Part shown: piece by piece, positions 36,348-44,839 of the stretch | Layout: each line of letters begins with the position of its first letter | How positions within the stretch are numbered: position 1 is the first letter of the stretch | Notes under the pieces: generated by a model | The model's input: only the letters and a program-made list of their open reading frames with translations | Databases searched by the model: none | Told to the model about the DNA's origin: nothing | Origin: Stenotrophomonas rhizophila | Lineage (GTDB): Bacteria > Pseudomonadota > Gammaproteobacteria > Xanthomonadales > Xanthomonadaceae | Reading direction: 5' to 3' | Length of the DNA: 64,000 bases | Assembly: GCF_020857975.1 (NCBI RefSeq) | Contig: NZ_JACWUO010000001.1 | Span: 186,001-250,000 of the forward strand | Translations under genes and position numbers: made by a program

Positions 36348-36364
36348 TGCACACATTTGGTGCG
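36348..36364. promoter_or_regulatory. NtrC site 2 upstream of glnA
   Basis: GCACACATTTGGTGC is a GCAC-type dyad with one mismatch, centred about 29 bases (near three turns) from site 1. The two-site arrangement resembles the E. coli glnA enhancer. Confidence 0.85.
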
Positions 36365-36422
36365 GCCTTTGATGTTTTATGCTTGACCCGCGTTCACCCT
36401 CCTGCCGAGCCCCGATTCCCCG

Positions 36423-37217
36423 ATGTCCGACCTGCTCTCCGCCCTCCTGCTGGGCATCCTCGAAGGCCTCACCGAATTCCTCCCGATCTCCAGCACCGGC
36501 CACCTGCTGATCGCCCAGCACTGGCTGGGCGCGCGCTCGGACTTCTTCAACATCGTGATCCAGGCCGGCGCGATCCTGGCCATCACTCTGGTGTTCCGGC
36601 AGCGGCTGTGGACGCTGGCCACCGGCCTGCACGAGCGCGCCAACCGCGACTACGTGCTCAAGCTGGGCACGGCCTTCCTGGTCACCGCGGTGGTCGGCCT
36701 GCCGGTGCGGATGGCCGGCTGGGAACTGCCCGAAACGGTCACGCCGGTAGCCTGGGCGCTGATCATCGGCGGTATCTGGATGATCCTGGTGGAGGCCTAC
36801 AGCGCGCGCCTGCCCGACCGCGACGAGGTGACCTGGAAGGTGGCCATCCTGGTCGGCCTGGCGCAGGTGGTGGCCGGGGTGTTCCCGGGCACCTCGCGCT
36901 CGGCGGCGGCGATCTTCATCGCCATGCTGTTCGGCCTGAGCCGGCGCGCGGCGGCTACCGAGTTCGTGTTCCTGGTCGGCATCCCGACCATGTTCGCCGC
37001 CAGCGGCTATGCCTTCCTGGAGCTGGCCAAGGACGGCCGGCTGGCCAGCGAGAACTGGACCGACGTGGCCGTGGCCTTCGTTGCCGCGGTCATCACCGGC
37101 TTCGTCGTAGTGAAGTGGCTGCTGGGCTATATCAAGGCGCATAAGTTCACCGCGTTCGCGTTCTACCGGATCGCGCTGGGCGCGGCACTGCTGCTGTGGT
37201 TGCCGGCCGGCAACTGA
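36423..37217 (+). CDS. uppP: Undecaprenyl-diphosphatase UppP
   Basis: This 264-residue inner-membrane enzyme removes a phosphate from undecaprenyl diphosphate so the lipid carrier can be reused in wall synthesis, and it gives bacitracin tolerance. Conserved motifs are EGLTEFLPISSTGHL at the N-terminus and GVFPGTSRSAAAI in the middle, which hold the catalytic residues. About eight membrane helices are predicted, including TAFLVTAVVGLPV, ILVGLAQVVAGVF and IALGAALLLWLPA. It is divergent from glnA, sharing the 224-base control region, which also holds the NtrC sites. Confidence 0.96.
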   Translation: MSDLLSALLLGILEGLTEFLPISSTGHLLIAQHWLGARSDFFNIVIQAGAILAITLVFRQRLWTLATGLHERANRDYVLKLGTAFLVTAVVGLPVRMAGWELPETVTPVAWALIIGGIWMILVEAYSARLPDRDEVTWKVAILVGLAQVVAGVFPGTSRSAAAIFIAMLFGLSRRAAATEFVFLVGIPTMFAASGYAFLELAKDGRLASENWTDVAVAFVAAVITGFVVVKWLLGYIKAHKFTAFAFYRIALGAALLLWLPAGN

Positions 37218-37288
37218 AGCGCGCTGCCGCGCATCAACCCCGTTTGCGCCGCTCAGGCGTTTTTCCCCCGGTTCCCAAGGAGATGTGC

Positions 37289-38131
37289 ATGAACCGTTCC
37301 CGCAATCTGATGCTGATCCTGCCGCTGGCCCTGCTGACCGCGTGCAGCAACCCCACCACCAGCACGGCCCCGGCCGGCACCGGCACCGATGAGCTGGCCC
37401 CCGCCGCGACGGCCGCGGCCGACCAGAAGGCCGTCGCGCAGCTCGACCTGCTGCGCCTGCAGGGCCACCACTGGCTGCTGGATACGGCCACCGATGCGGC
37501 CGGCAAGCGCGTGGATGCGCTGTTCGCCCGCGCCGACAAGCCGGTCACGCTGGACTTCAAGGACGGCCGGCTGTCGGTGGGCAATACCTGCAACCGCATG
37601 GGCGGCAGCTACACGCTCGACGCCGGCACGCTGACCGTCTCGCCGATGGCCTCGACCATGATGGCCTGCACCGACAAGGCGCTGATGGCGCTGGACCAGG
37701 CGGTGGGCGCGCGCCTGGAAGGCGCGCTCAAGGCCGAACTGGCCGACCAGGGCCCGCTGACCCTGCGCACCGCCGCCGGCGATGTGCTGGTGTTCAAGCC
37801 CGAGCCGACCGCCGAAACCCGCTACGGCGGCGAAGGCGAGACGGTGTTCATCGAAGTGGCCGCGCAGACCAAGCCGTGCTCGCACCCGCTGATCCCGAAC
37901 ATGCAGTGCCTGCAGACCCGCGAAGTGAAGTACGACGACAAGGGCCTCAAGCAGGGCACGCCGGGCGCGTTCGAGAACTTCTACGGCAGCATCGAGGGCT
38001 ACACCCACGAAGCGGGCGTGCGCAACGTGGTGCGCGTGAAGCGCTACAAGATCGCCAACCCGCCGGCCGATGCGCCGTCCAGCGCCTACGTGCTGGACAT
38101 GGTGGTGGAATCGGCGGTGGAGAAGAAATAG
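37289..38131 (+). CDS. META and DUF4377-type lipoprotein (copy 1)
   Basis: This 280-residue lipoprotein has lipobox LLTACSN (cysteine 19). A META-domain region follows (HHWLLDTATDAAGKRVD, VTLDFKDGRLSVGNTCNRMGG, TLTVSPMASTMMAC). META domains also occur in HslJ and heat-shock and motility related proteins. The C-terminal third carries a DUF4377 stretch (VFIEVAAQTKPCSHPLIPNMQCLQTREVKY, EGYTHEAGVRNVVRVKRYKI). Its role is unknown; such proteins sit in the periplasm or outer membrane. A good AAGGAG ribosome binding site precedes ATG 37289. A paralogue follows. Confidence 0.85.
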   Translation: MNRSRNLMLILPLALLTACSNPTTSTAPAGTGTDELAPAATAAADQKAVAQLDLLRLQGHHWLLDTATDAAGKRVDALFARADKPVTLDFKDGRLSVGNTCNRMGGSYTLDAGTLTVSPMASTMMACTDKALMALDQAVGARLEGALKAELADQGPLTLRTAAGDVLVFKPEPTAETRYGGEGETVFIEVAAQTKPCSHPLIPNMQCLQTREVKYDDKGLKQGTPGAFENFYGSIEGYTHEAGVRNVVRVKRYKIANPPADAPSSAYVLDMVVESAVEKK

Positions 38132-38137
38132 CCCGCA

Positions 38138-38162
38138 GCAGGGCGGCCAATGGCCGCCCTGC
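38138..38162 (+). terminator. Terminator-like hairpin after META protein copy 1
   Basis: Perfect stem GCAGGGCGGCC / GGCCGCCCTGC with a 3-base loop, 7 bases after the stop codon; only TTC follows, so it is a weak terminator. Confidence 0.6.
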
Positions 38163-38171
38163 TTCATTTGC

Positions 38172-38196
38172 GTAGGTACCCGCCGTTGGCGGGTAC
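38172..38196 (+). repeat. GTAG REP element
   Basis: GTAGGTACCCGCCGTTGGCG followed by GGTAC forms a GTACCCGCC / GGCGGGTAC stem after an initial GTAG. It lies between the two META genes. Confidence 0.7.
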
Positions 38197-38232
38197 GCAA
38201 CCCGCACGGATTCCAACGCCAGGGAGATCGGC

Positions 38233-38997
38233 ATGAAGATTGTGCGCATTGCTTCGTTGTTGTTGGGCCTGGCCATCGCCCTGCCGGGCCCGGCGCGGGC
38301 CGGTGCAACCCCCGATCCAACCCGGCTGGAAGCCTCGTTCTGGCACCTGGCCAAGGCCACCGACGGACACGGCAGGCGCATCGATGCACTGTTCCTGCCG
38401 GGCCGGCCACCGCTGCGCCTGCACTTCGCGCAGGGCTATATGAACATGTCCAATCTGTGCAATGTCTCCAGTGGCCGCTACCGCCTGCAGGGCGACCAGC
38501 TGATCATCGAAGACGGTATACAGACCGCCATGGGCTGCCGGGAGGCGCTGCTCGACCAGGAGTCGCGAGCCCACGCCGCCATTGCCAGCAGGACCACACT
38601 GACCCAGGCCGACGACGGTACGCTGCACATGCGCAATGCCAGCGGCGACGTCCTGGTGTTCACCCCCGAACCCACCCCGGAAACACGCTATGGCAGCCCG
38701 GGCGAGGTGCTGTACCTGGACGTCGCGCCGCGCACGGGACCATGTCCGCCGCCCGCATCGAAGGACACGCGATGCCTGCAGGTCAGGCAGGTGCGCGACG
38801 ACGACCACCGCGTCCTACCGGGAGCGCCGGGCGCCTATGCGCCCTTCCAGGGCGCCATCGAAGGGTTCACCCACCAACCGGGCATGCGCAGCGTGCTGAG
38901 GGTGAAGCGGTTCCGCATTCCCGGCTCACGCGCCGACGGCGCGGCATGGGCCTATGTTTCGCAGGGAGCGATCCGCACCGAAGCGGTTGAAGAATGA
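38233..38997 (+). CDS. META and DUF4377-type exported protein (copy 2)
   Basis: This 254-residue paralogue of the preceding lipoprotein shares the same architecture (FWHLAKATDGHGRRIDALF, LCNVSSGRYRL, GEVLYLDVAPRTGPC, GFTHQPGMRSVLRVKRFRIPG). Unlike copy 1 it has a normal cleavable Sec signal (LLLGLAIALPGPARA) and no lipobox. The META core is partly eroded: the conserved NTCN stretch is now NLCN. Thus one copy is membrane-anchored and the other is soluble in the periplasm. Function unknown. A terminator follows. Confidence 0.8.
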   Translation: MKIVRIASLLLGLAIALPGPARAGATPDPTRLEASFWHLAKATDGHGRRIDALFLPGRPPLRLHFAQGYMNMSNLCNVSSGRYRLQGDQLIIEDGIQTAMGCREALLDQESRAHAAIASRTTLTQADDGTLHMRNASGDVLVFTPEPTPETRYGSPGEVLYLDVAPRTGPCPPPASKDTRCLQVRQVRDDDHRVLPGAPGAYAPFQGAIEGFTHQPGMRSVLRVKRFRIPGSRADGAAWAYVSQGAIRTEAVEE

Positions 38998-39000
38998 GCG

Positions 39001-39020
39001 GGCGGCCACGGCCGCCTTTT
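39001..39020 (+). terminator. Terminator after META protein copy 2
   Basis: Stem GGCGGCC / GGCCGCC with a short loop followed by TTTT, 4 bases after the stop codon. Confidence 0.7.
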
Positions 39021-39131
39021 CATTGACCAGCAGCGCGCGATCAGGCGCGATCAGGCGCGACCACCACACACGTGACCACCAACGGTGGCCGCCTACCAGG
39101 GGGCGTGCCGGCGGTTGGCCGGCACGCGCGG

Positions 39132-39743
39132 TCACGCCAGCGCCGGGTTCAACGTGTAGGTGCCGTGCAATGCCGCTTCGGCCAGCACGTGGCCGTGCAT
39201 GGCGCGCAGCACATCGGCGGCGGTGAACGGCGTGGGCAGGTCCAGCTGCGCCACGTCCAGGGCGAATACGCGGAAGAAGTAGCGGTGCACGCGTTCGTCG
39301 TTGAACGGCGGGTACGGGCCGTCATAGCCCAGGTACTGCCCGGCCATGTCCGGATTGCCGGCGAACCAGCCGGTGAAATCGTTCAAGCCCTGGCGCGCGC
39401 CGGCCGGGCCGGCCGGTGCGGTCTTGCCCTTCACGCTGAAACCGTCGCTGCAGCTGCCGGCGGCGATGGCCTGCACGTCTGCCGGGATATCGGCCATCGC
39501 CCAATGGGTGAAGTCGCCACGCGGCTGGTCGCGCGGCACCGTGCAGTCGCTGCGGCCGACCGTTGCGGCAACGGTCGGCACGTCCGGGTCGATGCACAGC
39601 AGGGCGAACGAACGGGTGCCGGCGGGCGCCTCGCTCCAGGCCAGCTGCGGGTTGCGGTTGGGGGCGAAGCCGGCGGTATCGCCGGCGGCGAATTCGGCCG
39701 GCATCGGCTGGCCGTTGTGGAAACTGGTACTGGTCAGACGCAT
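39132..39743 (-). CDS. YbhB/YbcL-family (PEBP-like) protein
   Basis: This 203-residue protein belongs to the phosphatidylethanolamine-binding / Raf-kinase-inhibitor-like family. Typical stretches are NPQLAWSEAPAGTRSFALLCIDPD, FTHWAMADIPAD, YDGPYPPFNDERVHRYFFRVFALD and AMHGHVLAEAALHGTYTLN. Bacterial members have no signal peptide in many cases and their ligands are unknown. The start is ATG at 39743 with a GAGGA ribosome binding site 6 bases upstream. It lies 10 bases after a large TPR-sulfotransferase gene on the same strand. Confidence 0.9.
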   Translation of the reverse strand: MRLTSTSFHNGQPMPAEFAAGDTAGFAPNRNPQLAWSEAPAGTRSFALLCIDPDVPTVAATVGRSDCTVPRDQPRGDFTHWAMADIPADVQAIAAGSCSDGFSVKGKTAPAGPAGARQGLNDFTGWFAGNPDMAGQYLGYDGPYPPFNDERVHRYFFRVFALDVAQLDLPTPFTAADVLRAMHGHVLAEAALHGTYTLNPALA

Positions 39744-39753
39744 GGGCGGTTCC

Positions 39754-41823
39754 TCACTCTTCCGGATAGCCAAGCCGTACCGCGACCGGGGCCAGCAGCG
39801 CGAACGCCGGGCCCATCACCTCGCGGTACTGGCGCCAGTGCCCGGCCGGCATGCGTGCCGGGCCGAGCGAAGGTGCCGGCGGGAAACGCATGCCGAACAG
39901 GCGGCCAAGGTGCTCGGCCATCACCTTCGGATCGTTGCCGATGCCGTCGATGTTCACCAGCGCGTGCGGGTACAGGTCCTGCTCGTGCAGGGTGGCCACC
40001 TGCGCCAGCGAGCGGACCAGCCATTCGGCGGCCTCGTTGACCGAGGTCACCGCGAACGGGGCCGGTGCGCCGTAGGCCAACCAGTGCAGCAGCATGTCGC
40101 GCGGGTCGCGCAGCACCACCAGCAGGCGACCTTCGGGCAGCTGCGGGCGCAGCGCCCACAACAGCGCGTTGTCCCACCACAGCAACCAGTCGATCACGTT
40201 GGCATCGGCCAGGCCGCGTGCCGGCAGCTGCGCGCGCCATTGCGCCACCAGCTGTTCCGGGCTGAGCGTGCCGTTGGAGAGGTTCTGCAGGGTGTGGTAG
40301 CTCTGCAACGCATCGTCGGGCGGAGTGGGGCCGAAACGATCGCCGCGCAGCACCGTGCTGGCCGCGTCAATCGCGGCGATCACCCGCTCCACGCCCGACC
40401 CCGGCGCGCCCCAGACGAACATCGGGCGGGCGGTGCTGTCTTCGCCGATGGCGGCCAGCTCCGGCCAGCTCGGCGGCGCCTTGGCCTGCGGCGGCAGCGG
40501 CAGGCGCTGGGGGGCCTGGGCAATATGCAGGTCGATCCAGGTGCGCAGCGCATCGGCGCGCAGGCCGGCCTGGTCCTGGACCGTGCCCAGCCAGGCGCGC
40601 AGTTCCGGCTTGGCGGCCTCGTCGGCCTGGTCGTGGATGCCGTGCACATGCGCAACCGCGGCGGCCGGGTCGCGCGCCAGCAGGGCCTCCACGATGCGGG
40701 TCTCGGCGCTGGCGCGGCCCGGCTCGATGGCGGCGATGCGGCGCGCCACCGCTTCGGCAGCGTCGCCTTCCCCGGCCATGTCATGCAGGCGCATGCGCGC
40801 TTCCAGCGCGGGCAGGTAGTCGGGCATGGCCTGCAGCCAGCGTTCGACCACGGCCACCGCCTCGGCGCTGCCTACGGCTTCGACCGACAGCCGCGCCATC
40901 CACAGGTCGTGCACCTGCGGGTGGGTTTCCAGGGCGGCATCGAGGGTGTCGCGGGCCTGCTGTTCGCGGCCCAGGCGCTGCCAGGCCATCAGCAGCAGCT
41001 GCAGGGTCTGGCGGTCGGCCGGCCACTGTTCCAGCACCGGCAGCAGCTGCTCCAGCGCCTGCAGCGGTTGCCCGGACTGCAGTTCCAGCTCGCCGGCCAG
41101 GCGACGCATGGCCGGGGTATCGCCATCCGGGCGGGCCAGCACCTGGCGCATCGTCGCCGCGGCGCCTTCGGTATTGCCCTGGCGCAGGGCCAGCTGTACC
41201 AGCAGCCCCTGCAGCGAGACCACCGCCGGGCTGAGCTCGAGCACGCGGCGCAACGCCTGTTCGGCGAAGGCCAGCATGTTCTTGCCCAGGTAGGCAAAGC
41301 CCAGCGCGTAGAGCACGCGCGGGTCGTCGGGCAGCGCCTGCGCGGCGGCCGACAGCAGCGCCAGCGCCCGGTCGCCATCGCCACGGCGCAGCGCGATCAT
41401 GCCGTTCAACGCGGCCAGCTCCGGGTGGTCTTCGGCCACGCGGCTGGCGATGCGGGTGACCCGTTCGGCCTCGTCGACATCATTGCGGGCCAGCGCCATG
41501 TGCGCCTGCATCAGGTAGGCCGACAGTTCGTTGGGATTGAGCGCGGCGGTGCGGTCCAGCGCCGAATCGGCGGCCTCGAACTGGCGCAGCGCCAACAGCA
41601 GGCCGGCGTGCTGCAGGTGCAGGTCGGCATTGTCCGGGGCCAGCACCAGGGCCTGCTGCAGGCTGTCCAGCGCAGCCTCGTACTGGCCCTGCTGCTGCAG
41701 CGACAGGGCCAGCCAGCGGTGCGCCTGCGGCTGCTCCGGCTCGGCGCTGGTCCATTGGCGGGCGAGCTGCACCGCATCGTCGGCCGCGTTGCGGCGCAGG
41801 GCTTGGAGAATGTTGTCTTGCAT
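39754..41823 (-). CDS. TPR protein with C-terminal sulfotransferase-like domain
   Basis: This 689-residue protein has about eleven tetratricopeptide-like repeats (for example RWLALSLQQQGQYEAALDSL and VLYALGFAYLGKNMLAFAEQ) in the first 450 residues. A sulfotransferase-type domain follows, with an abnormal 5'-phosphosulfate loop (FVWGAPGSGVERVI) in place of the usual RSGTT form, and a 3'-phosphate region LLVVLRDPRDMLLHWL. It may transfer sulfate or may have lost activity and bind instead. Related TPR-sulfotransferase proteins are common in Xanthomonadaceae. ATG 41823 was used, since similarity starts there. No signal peptide. Confidence 0.85.
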   Translation of the reverse strand: MQDNILQALRRNAADDAVQLARQWTSAEPEQPQAHRWLALSLQQQGQYEAALDSLQQALVLAPDNADLHLQHAGLLLALRQFEAADSALDRTAALNPNELSAYLMQAHMALARNDVDEAERVTRIASRVAEDHPELAALNGMIALRRGDGDRALALLSAAAQALPDDPRVLYALGFAYLGKNMLAFAEQALRRVLELSPAVVSLQGLLVQLALRQGNTEGAAATMRQVLARPDGDTPAMRRLAGELELQSGQPLQALEQLLPVLEQWPADRQTLQLLLMAWQRLGREQQARDTLDAALETHPQVHDLWMARLSVEAVGSAEAVAVVERWLQAMPDYLPALEARMRLHDMAGEGDAAEAVARRIAAIEPGRASAETRIVEALLARDPAAAVAHVHGIHDQADEAAKPELRAWLGTVQDQAGLRADALRTWIDLHIAQAPQRLPLPPQAKAPPSWPELAAIGEDSTARPMFVWGAPGSGVERVIAAIDAASTVLRGDRFGPTPPDDALQSYHTLQNLSNGTLSPEQLVAQWRAQLPARGLADANVIDWLLWWDNALLWALRPQLPEGRLLVVLRDPRDMLLHWLAYGAPAPFAVTSVNEAAEWLVRSLAQVATLHEQDLYPHALVNIDGIGNDPKVMAEHLGRLFGMRFPPAPSLGPARMPAGHWRQYREVMGPAFALLAPVAVRLGYPEE

Positions 41824-41970
41824 GACGGTCCAGCGTGGGATCAAACCCCGATTGTAGGGTTGTGCGGGGCTGGATGCAGGGATCGGCCGCGATGGCAGGC
41901 CAACCGCACGGCGGCGCGGGCCCCTGCCCTGGCCGTGGCGGGGCGGCGGCGGCCGTCGACCCGGACGGGG

Positions 41971-42963
41971 TCAGCGCAGCGCTTCGATCCGCAGGCGCTG
42001 GGCGACCCAGCGTTCGGAGAAGCCATCGCCACGCCAGTTCTCCAGGAAGCCGCAGTGGCCGCCCCAGGGCGCGATTTCCAGGTGGGCGTGGGCCGGCAGC
42101 CGCCAGCCGTCGAAGGTGGCGAACGGAATCACCGGGTCGTCCTTGGCCATCAGGATGTCGGCCGGCACCTGCAGCCCGGCCAGGCGCTCGCCGGCGATCG
42201 AATAGCCGTCGAAGTAGGCCTGCAGCGAGCCGAAATCGGTGTGGTGCTCGACCAGCCAGGCGGTCAGCGCGCGGATGTCCAGCTTCAACACGTTGTCGTC
42301 CCAGTCGCTCAGCTCGGGGAACAGGTCGCGCTTGCGGCGCAGCGAAACCGCCCATTTGCGCCGGAAGTACCAGTCGTACATGGCCGGGCCGTTCTCGATG
42401 TTCTCCATGGTGATCGCCGGATCCAGCACCGGGCACACCGAGGCGACCCGGCACAGCGGTACCCCGGCAGCGGGCGCGCACAGCGCCAGGCGCAGCACGA
42501 AGTTGCCGCCCAGCGAGTAGCCGGCCGCCACCAGCGGCAGCTGCGGCCAGCGCCGCGCGATATCGCCGGCGGCGTGCACCACTTCGTCGATGCGGTTGGA
42601 GTGGAAGATGCCTGGATTGAGGTGGTGGGTATTGCCGTGGTCGCGGAAATTCAGCCGCACCACGTCGAAACCTTCGTCGAGCATGCGCGCGGCGGTCATG
42701 CGCATGTAGCTCGATTCGGCGCTGCCTTCCCAGCCATGCAGCAGCAGGGCCATGCCGATCGGCGCGCGGCCCTGGACATGGCTGTGCCAGCCCTGCAGGC
42801 GCACGCCCTGGCCCCCGTCCAGGATCAGTTCTTCGGTGACCGCGCCGGTGGCGGCGAGCAGGGCCAGCCCGCGCTGCATGCGCATGCGGCTGGAGCTGAG
42901 CATCGACTGCAGGTGCGGATTGCGCAGCCAACGCGGCGGCTGGTAGTCGGCGGCGGTCAACAT
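41971..42963 (-). CDS. YheT-like alpha/beta hydrolase
   Basis: This 330-residue cytoplasmic protein resembles the YheT group of alpha/beta hydrolases. RWLRNPHLQSML is the group's N-terminal motif, MALLLHGWEGSAESSYM holds the oxyanion region, GYSLGGNFVL the catalytic serine, and APWGGHCGFLENW the histidine. The aspartate is probably in ILMAKDDPVIP. Substrate is not known. The upstream lysophospholipid acyltransferase gene lies on the same strand with a 54-base gap. Confidence 0.9.
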   Translation of the reverse strand: MLTAADYQPPRWLRNPHLQSMLSSSRMRMQRGLALLAATGAVTEELILDGGQGVRLQGWHSHVQGRAPIGMALLLHGWEGSAESSYMRMTAARMLDEGFDVVRLNFRDHGNTHHLNPGIFHSNRIDEVVHAAGDIARRWPQLPLVAAGYSLGGNFVLRLALCAPAAGVPLCRVASVCPVLDPAITMENIENGPAMYDWYFRRKWAVSLRRKRDLFPELSDWDDNVLKLDIRALTAWLVEHHTDFGSLQAYFDGYSIAGERLAGLQVPADILMAKDDPVIPFATFDGWRLPAHAHLEIAPWGGHCGFLENWRGDGFSERWVAQRLRIEALR

Positions 42964-43017
42964 GGGCCGCAGCCTGCTCCGGCAGCCGACGCTGGCGCGT
43001 GAAGGGACGCCATCGAC

Positions 43018-43809
43018 CTACTCGGCCGTCATGGCCGCCAGGATGCGCGCACGCGAGGTTTCAGCGATGCGGCGACGGCCTTCCAGATCGTAGATGCCAA
43101 TGGGTTCGAGGAAGTGCACCTCGGCCCGTCGTGCCGGTTCTCCCAGCAGGCGCAGGAAGTTGGCGAAGAAGCTCTCCCCCGGGCCGAACGCCACGATGGT
43201 CTGCGCGTCGCCGCGCCAGCCATAGCGCAGCGCCACCGGCTGCACCGGCACCTGGGCTTCGACCGCGGCCTGGAAGATGCGTGCATGGAACGGGCCGACC
43301 TCGTGGCCGCCGCGGGTACGGCCTTCGGGGAACACCCCGACCGCCTTGCCCTCGCGCAGCCGCTGCACCATCACCTGCATGACCCCGCCGAGCGACTCGG
43401 TGCTGCCACGCTGGTGGAAGATGGTCTGGCCGCGCCCGGCCAGCCAGCCCACCACCGGCCAGCTGGCGATCTCACGCTTGGCCACAAAGCCCATCATGCG
43501 CTGGCTGTGCAGCATGTTGATGTCGACCCAGCTGACATGATTGGCAACGAACAGGACCGCGCCCGGCAGCGGCGTGCCGATGCGGTACAGGCGGAAACCG
43601 AAGATCCACATCAGGCCGGCCGACCAGGTATTCACCGCGGCGTGTTCGAACAGACGCTTGCCCACGCGCATGCGTCCCCACGGCGGCAGCATGGCGATCA
43701 GCAGCATCGGCAGGAACAGCAACAGGTGGACCAGCAGCAGCGGTACGCGGTACAGATAACGGCACACACGCGCCACGCCGCCACGGGAGGCCGGAATGGG
43801 GGAAGTCAT
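43018..43809 (-). CDS. PlsC-like lysophospholipid acyltransferase
   Basis: This 263-residue membrane enzyme would acylate lysophosphatidic acid or a related lysolipid. It has an N-terminal membrane helix (PLLLVHLLLFLPMLLIAML), the acyltransferase motif NHVSWVDINML (H-x4-D), the second motif FPEGRTRGGHEVGPFH and VQPVALRYG. The start is ATG at 43809, where the membrane segment follows directly. A longer open frame upstream to 43869 is unlikely to be real. Several paralogues per genome are common in this group, so naming it plsC would be premature. Confidence 0.9.
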   Translation of the reverse strand: MTSPIPASRGGVARVCRYLYRVPLLLVHLLLFLPMLLIAMLPPWGRMRVGKRLFEHAAVNTWSAGLMWIFGFRLYRIGTPLPGAVLFVANHVSWVDINMLHSQRMMGFVAKREIASWPVVGWLAGRGQTIFHQRGSTESLGGVMQVMVQRLREGKAVGVFPEGRTRGGHEVGPFHARIFQAAVEAQVPVQPVALRYGWRGDAQTIVAFGPGESFFANFLRLLGEPARRAEVHFLEPIGIYDLEGRRRIAETSRARILAAMTAE

Positions 43810-43999
43810 CCGCGAACGATACCCGAGCGCCGCGGGGTCTGCCAGCGTGAACCGGTCAATCGATGGCACGGGCGGGCCAGCCGCCGCAAGCGGTCAGGCC
43901 GATGCACCGCCTGGGCACAATGCCGCCGCCTTCAGTGCGCCGGTGCACTGTGCCGGCCGGTGCAACACAGCATCCATGCAGCGGGGCCGGGCGCGGGCA

Positions 44000-44839
44000 T
44001 CACTGCTCGCCGTGTCCGCCCGGGCGCCATTCGCGGCAATGCGATGGCACCAGCTGCAGGTCGGGCAGGCGCGCATGGATGTCGCGCAGATGCGCCAGCG
44101 TCTGCCGGTATACCCGCGTGTTGCCGAGCAGGGAGGTGACCAGCGAAGGCGGCGGCACGCCGTCGCGGATCGCCCGGCTCGACCAGACCGCGTCGGCCAG
44201 CAGGAACACCGGCCGGCCATCGCTGCCATGGAACAGCAGGCCGTACTGCCCGATGGCGTGACCGGGCAGCGCGACGGCCAGCAGGCTGCCGTCGCCCAGC
44301 ACGTCGCCACCGCTGCCGAGTGCTTCCATGCCGGCGGGCAAGGCGACCGCCGGCAATTCCTCGATCCAGCACATCCGTGCCTGCGCCGCGCGCGTCAACG
44401 CCGGCAACATGCCCATCCGCAACGCCCCCAGCCGGCTGCGGCCGGCCTGGTCGTCCCAGCCCGCGCGCGAGCAGAGCAGCCGGGTATCGGGAAAGTCGAC
44501 AACCCCGCCGACATGGTCGCCGTGCAGGTGCGACAGGAAGATCAGCGCGATGTCGCTGGGCTGCAGGCCGCGCTGCCGCAGCTGCTGGCGCAGGCTGGCG
44601 CCCTCGGGCAGGTGGACCGGGGTGAGCAGCCGGTACAGCCGTTCGGGAAAGCGCGCGGTGGCCGCGAAGAAGGCCTCGGCGTAGCCGGTGTCGAACAGGA
44701 TCGGGCCGTGCCGGGGGTGGTGGAGCAGGCCGACCAGGGCCGGGAACTGGCACGGCGACAGGCGCCCGCCACGGCGTACCGCGCGCTCGGGATGGGAGCA
44801 ATGGCCGACTTCCAGCAGTTCCCACTGCAAGGGGATCAT
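44000..44839 (-). CDS. Metallo-beta-lactamase-fold hydrolase
   Basis: This 279-residue cytoplasmic protein has the MBL metal site in FLSHLHGDHVGGVVDF (HxHxDH), a further histidine in ALPGHAIGQYGLLF and an aspartate in FLLADAVWSS. The substrate is unknown; relatives include lactonases and thioester hydrolases. It is the third gene of a tight group with the ketosynthase and the dehydrogenase. Its ATG overlaps the dehydrogenase stop by 4 bases (ATGA), strong evidence for a common pathway. It ends with HCREWRPGGHGEQ, consistent with a terminal metal ligand. Confidence 0.88.
   Translation of the reverse strand: MIPLQWELLEVGHCSHPERAVRRGGRLSPCQFPALVGLLHHPRHGPILFDTGYAEAFFAATARFPERLYRLLTPVHLPEGASLRQQLRQRGLQPSDIALIFLSHLHGDHVGGVVDFPDTRLLCSRAGWDDQAGRSRLGALRMGMLPALTRAAQARMCWIEELPAVALPAGMEALGSGGDVLGDGSLLAVALPGHAIGQYGLLFHGSDGRPVFLLADAVWSSRAIRDGVPPPSLVTSLLGNTRVYRQTLAHLRDIHARLPDLQLVPSHCREWRPGGHGEQ

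Noticed and set aside
39346..43002. Very long open frame on the plus strand (over 1200 codons)
   Set aside because: It runs antisense to the PEBP, TPR-sulfotransferase and YheT genes. It is an artefact of high GC and shows no family motif.
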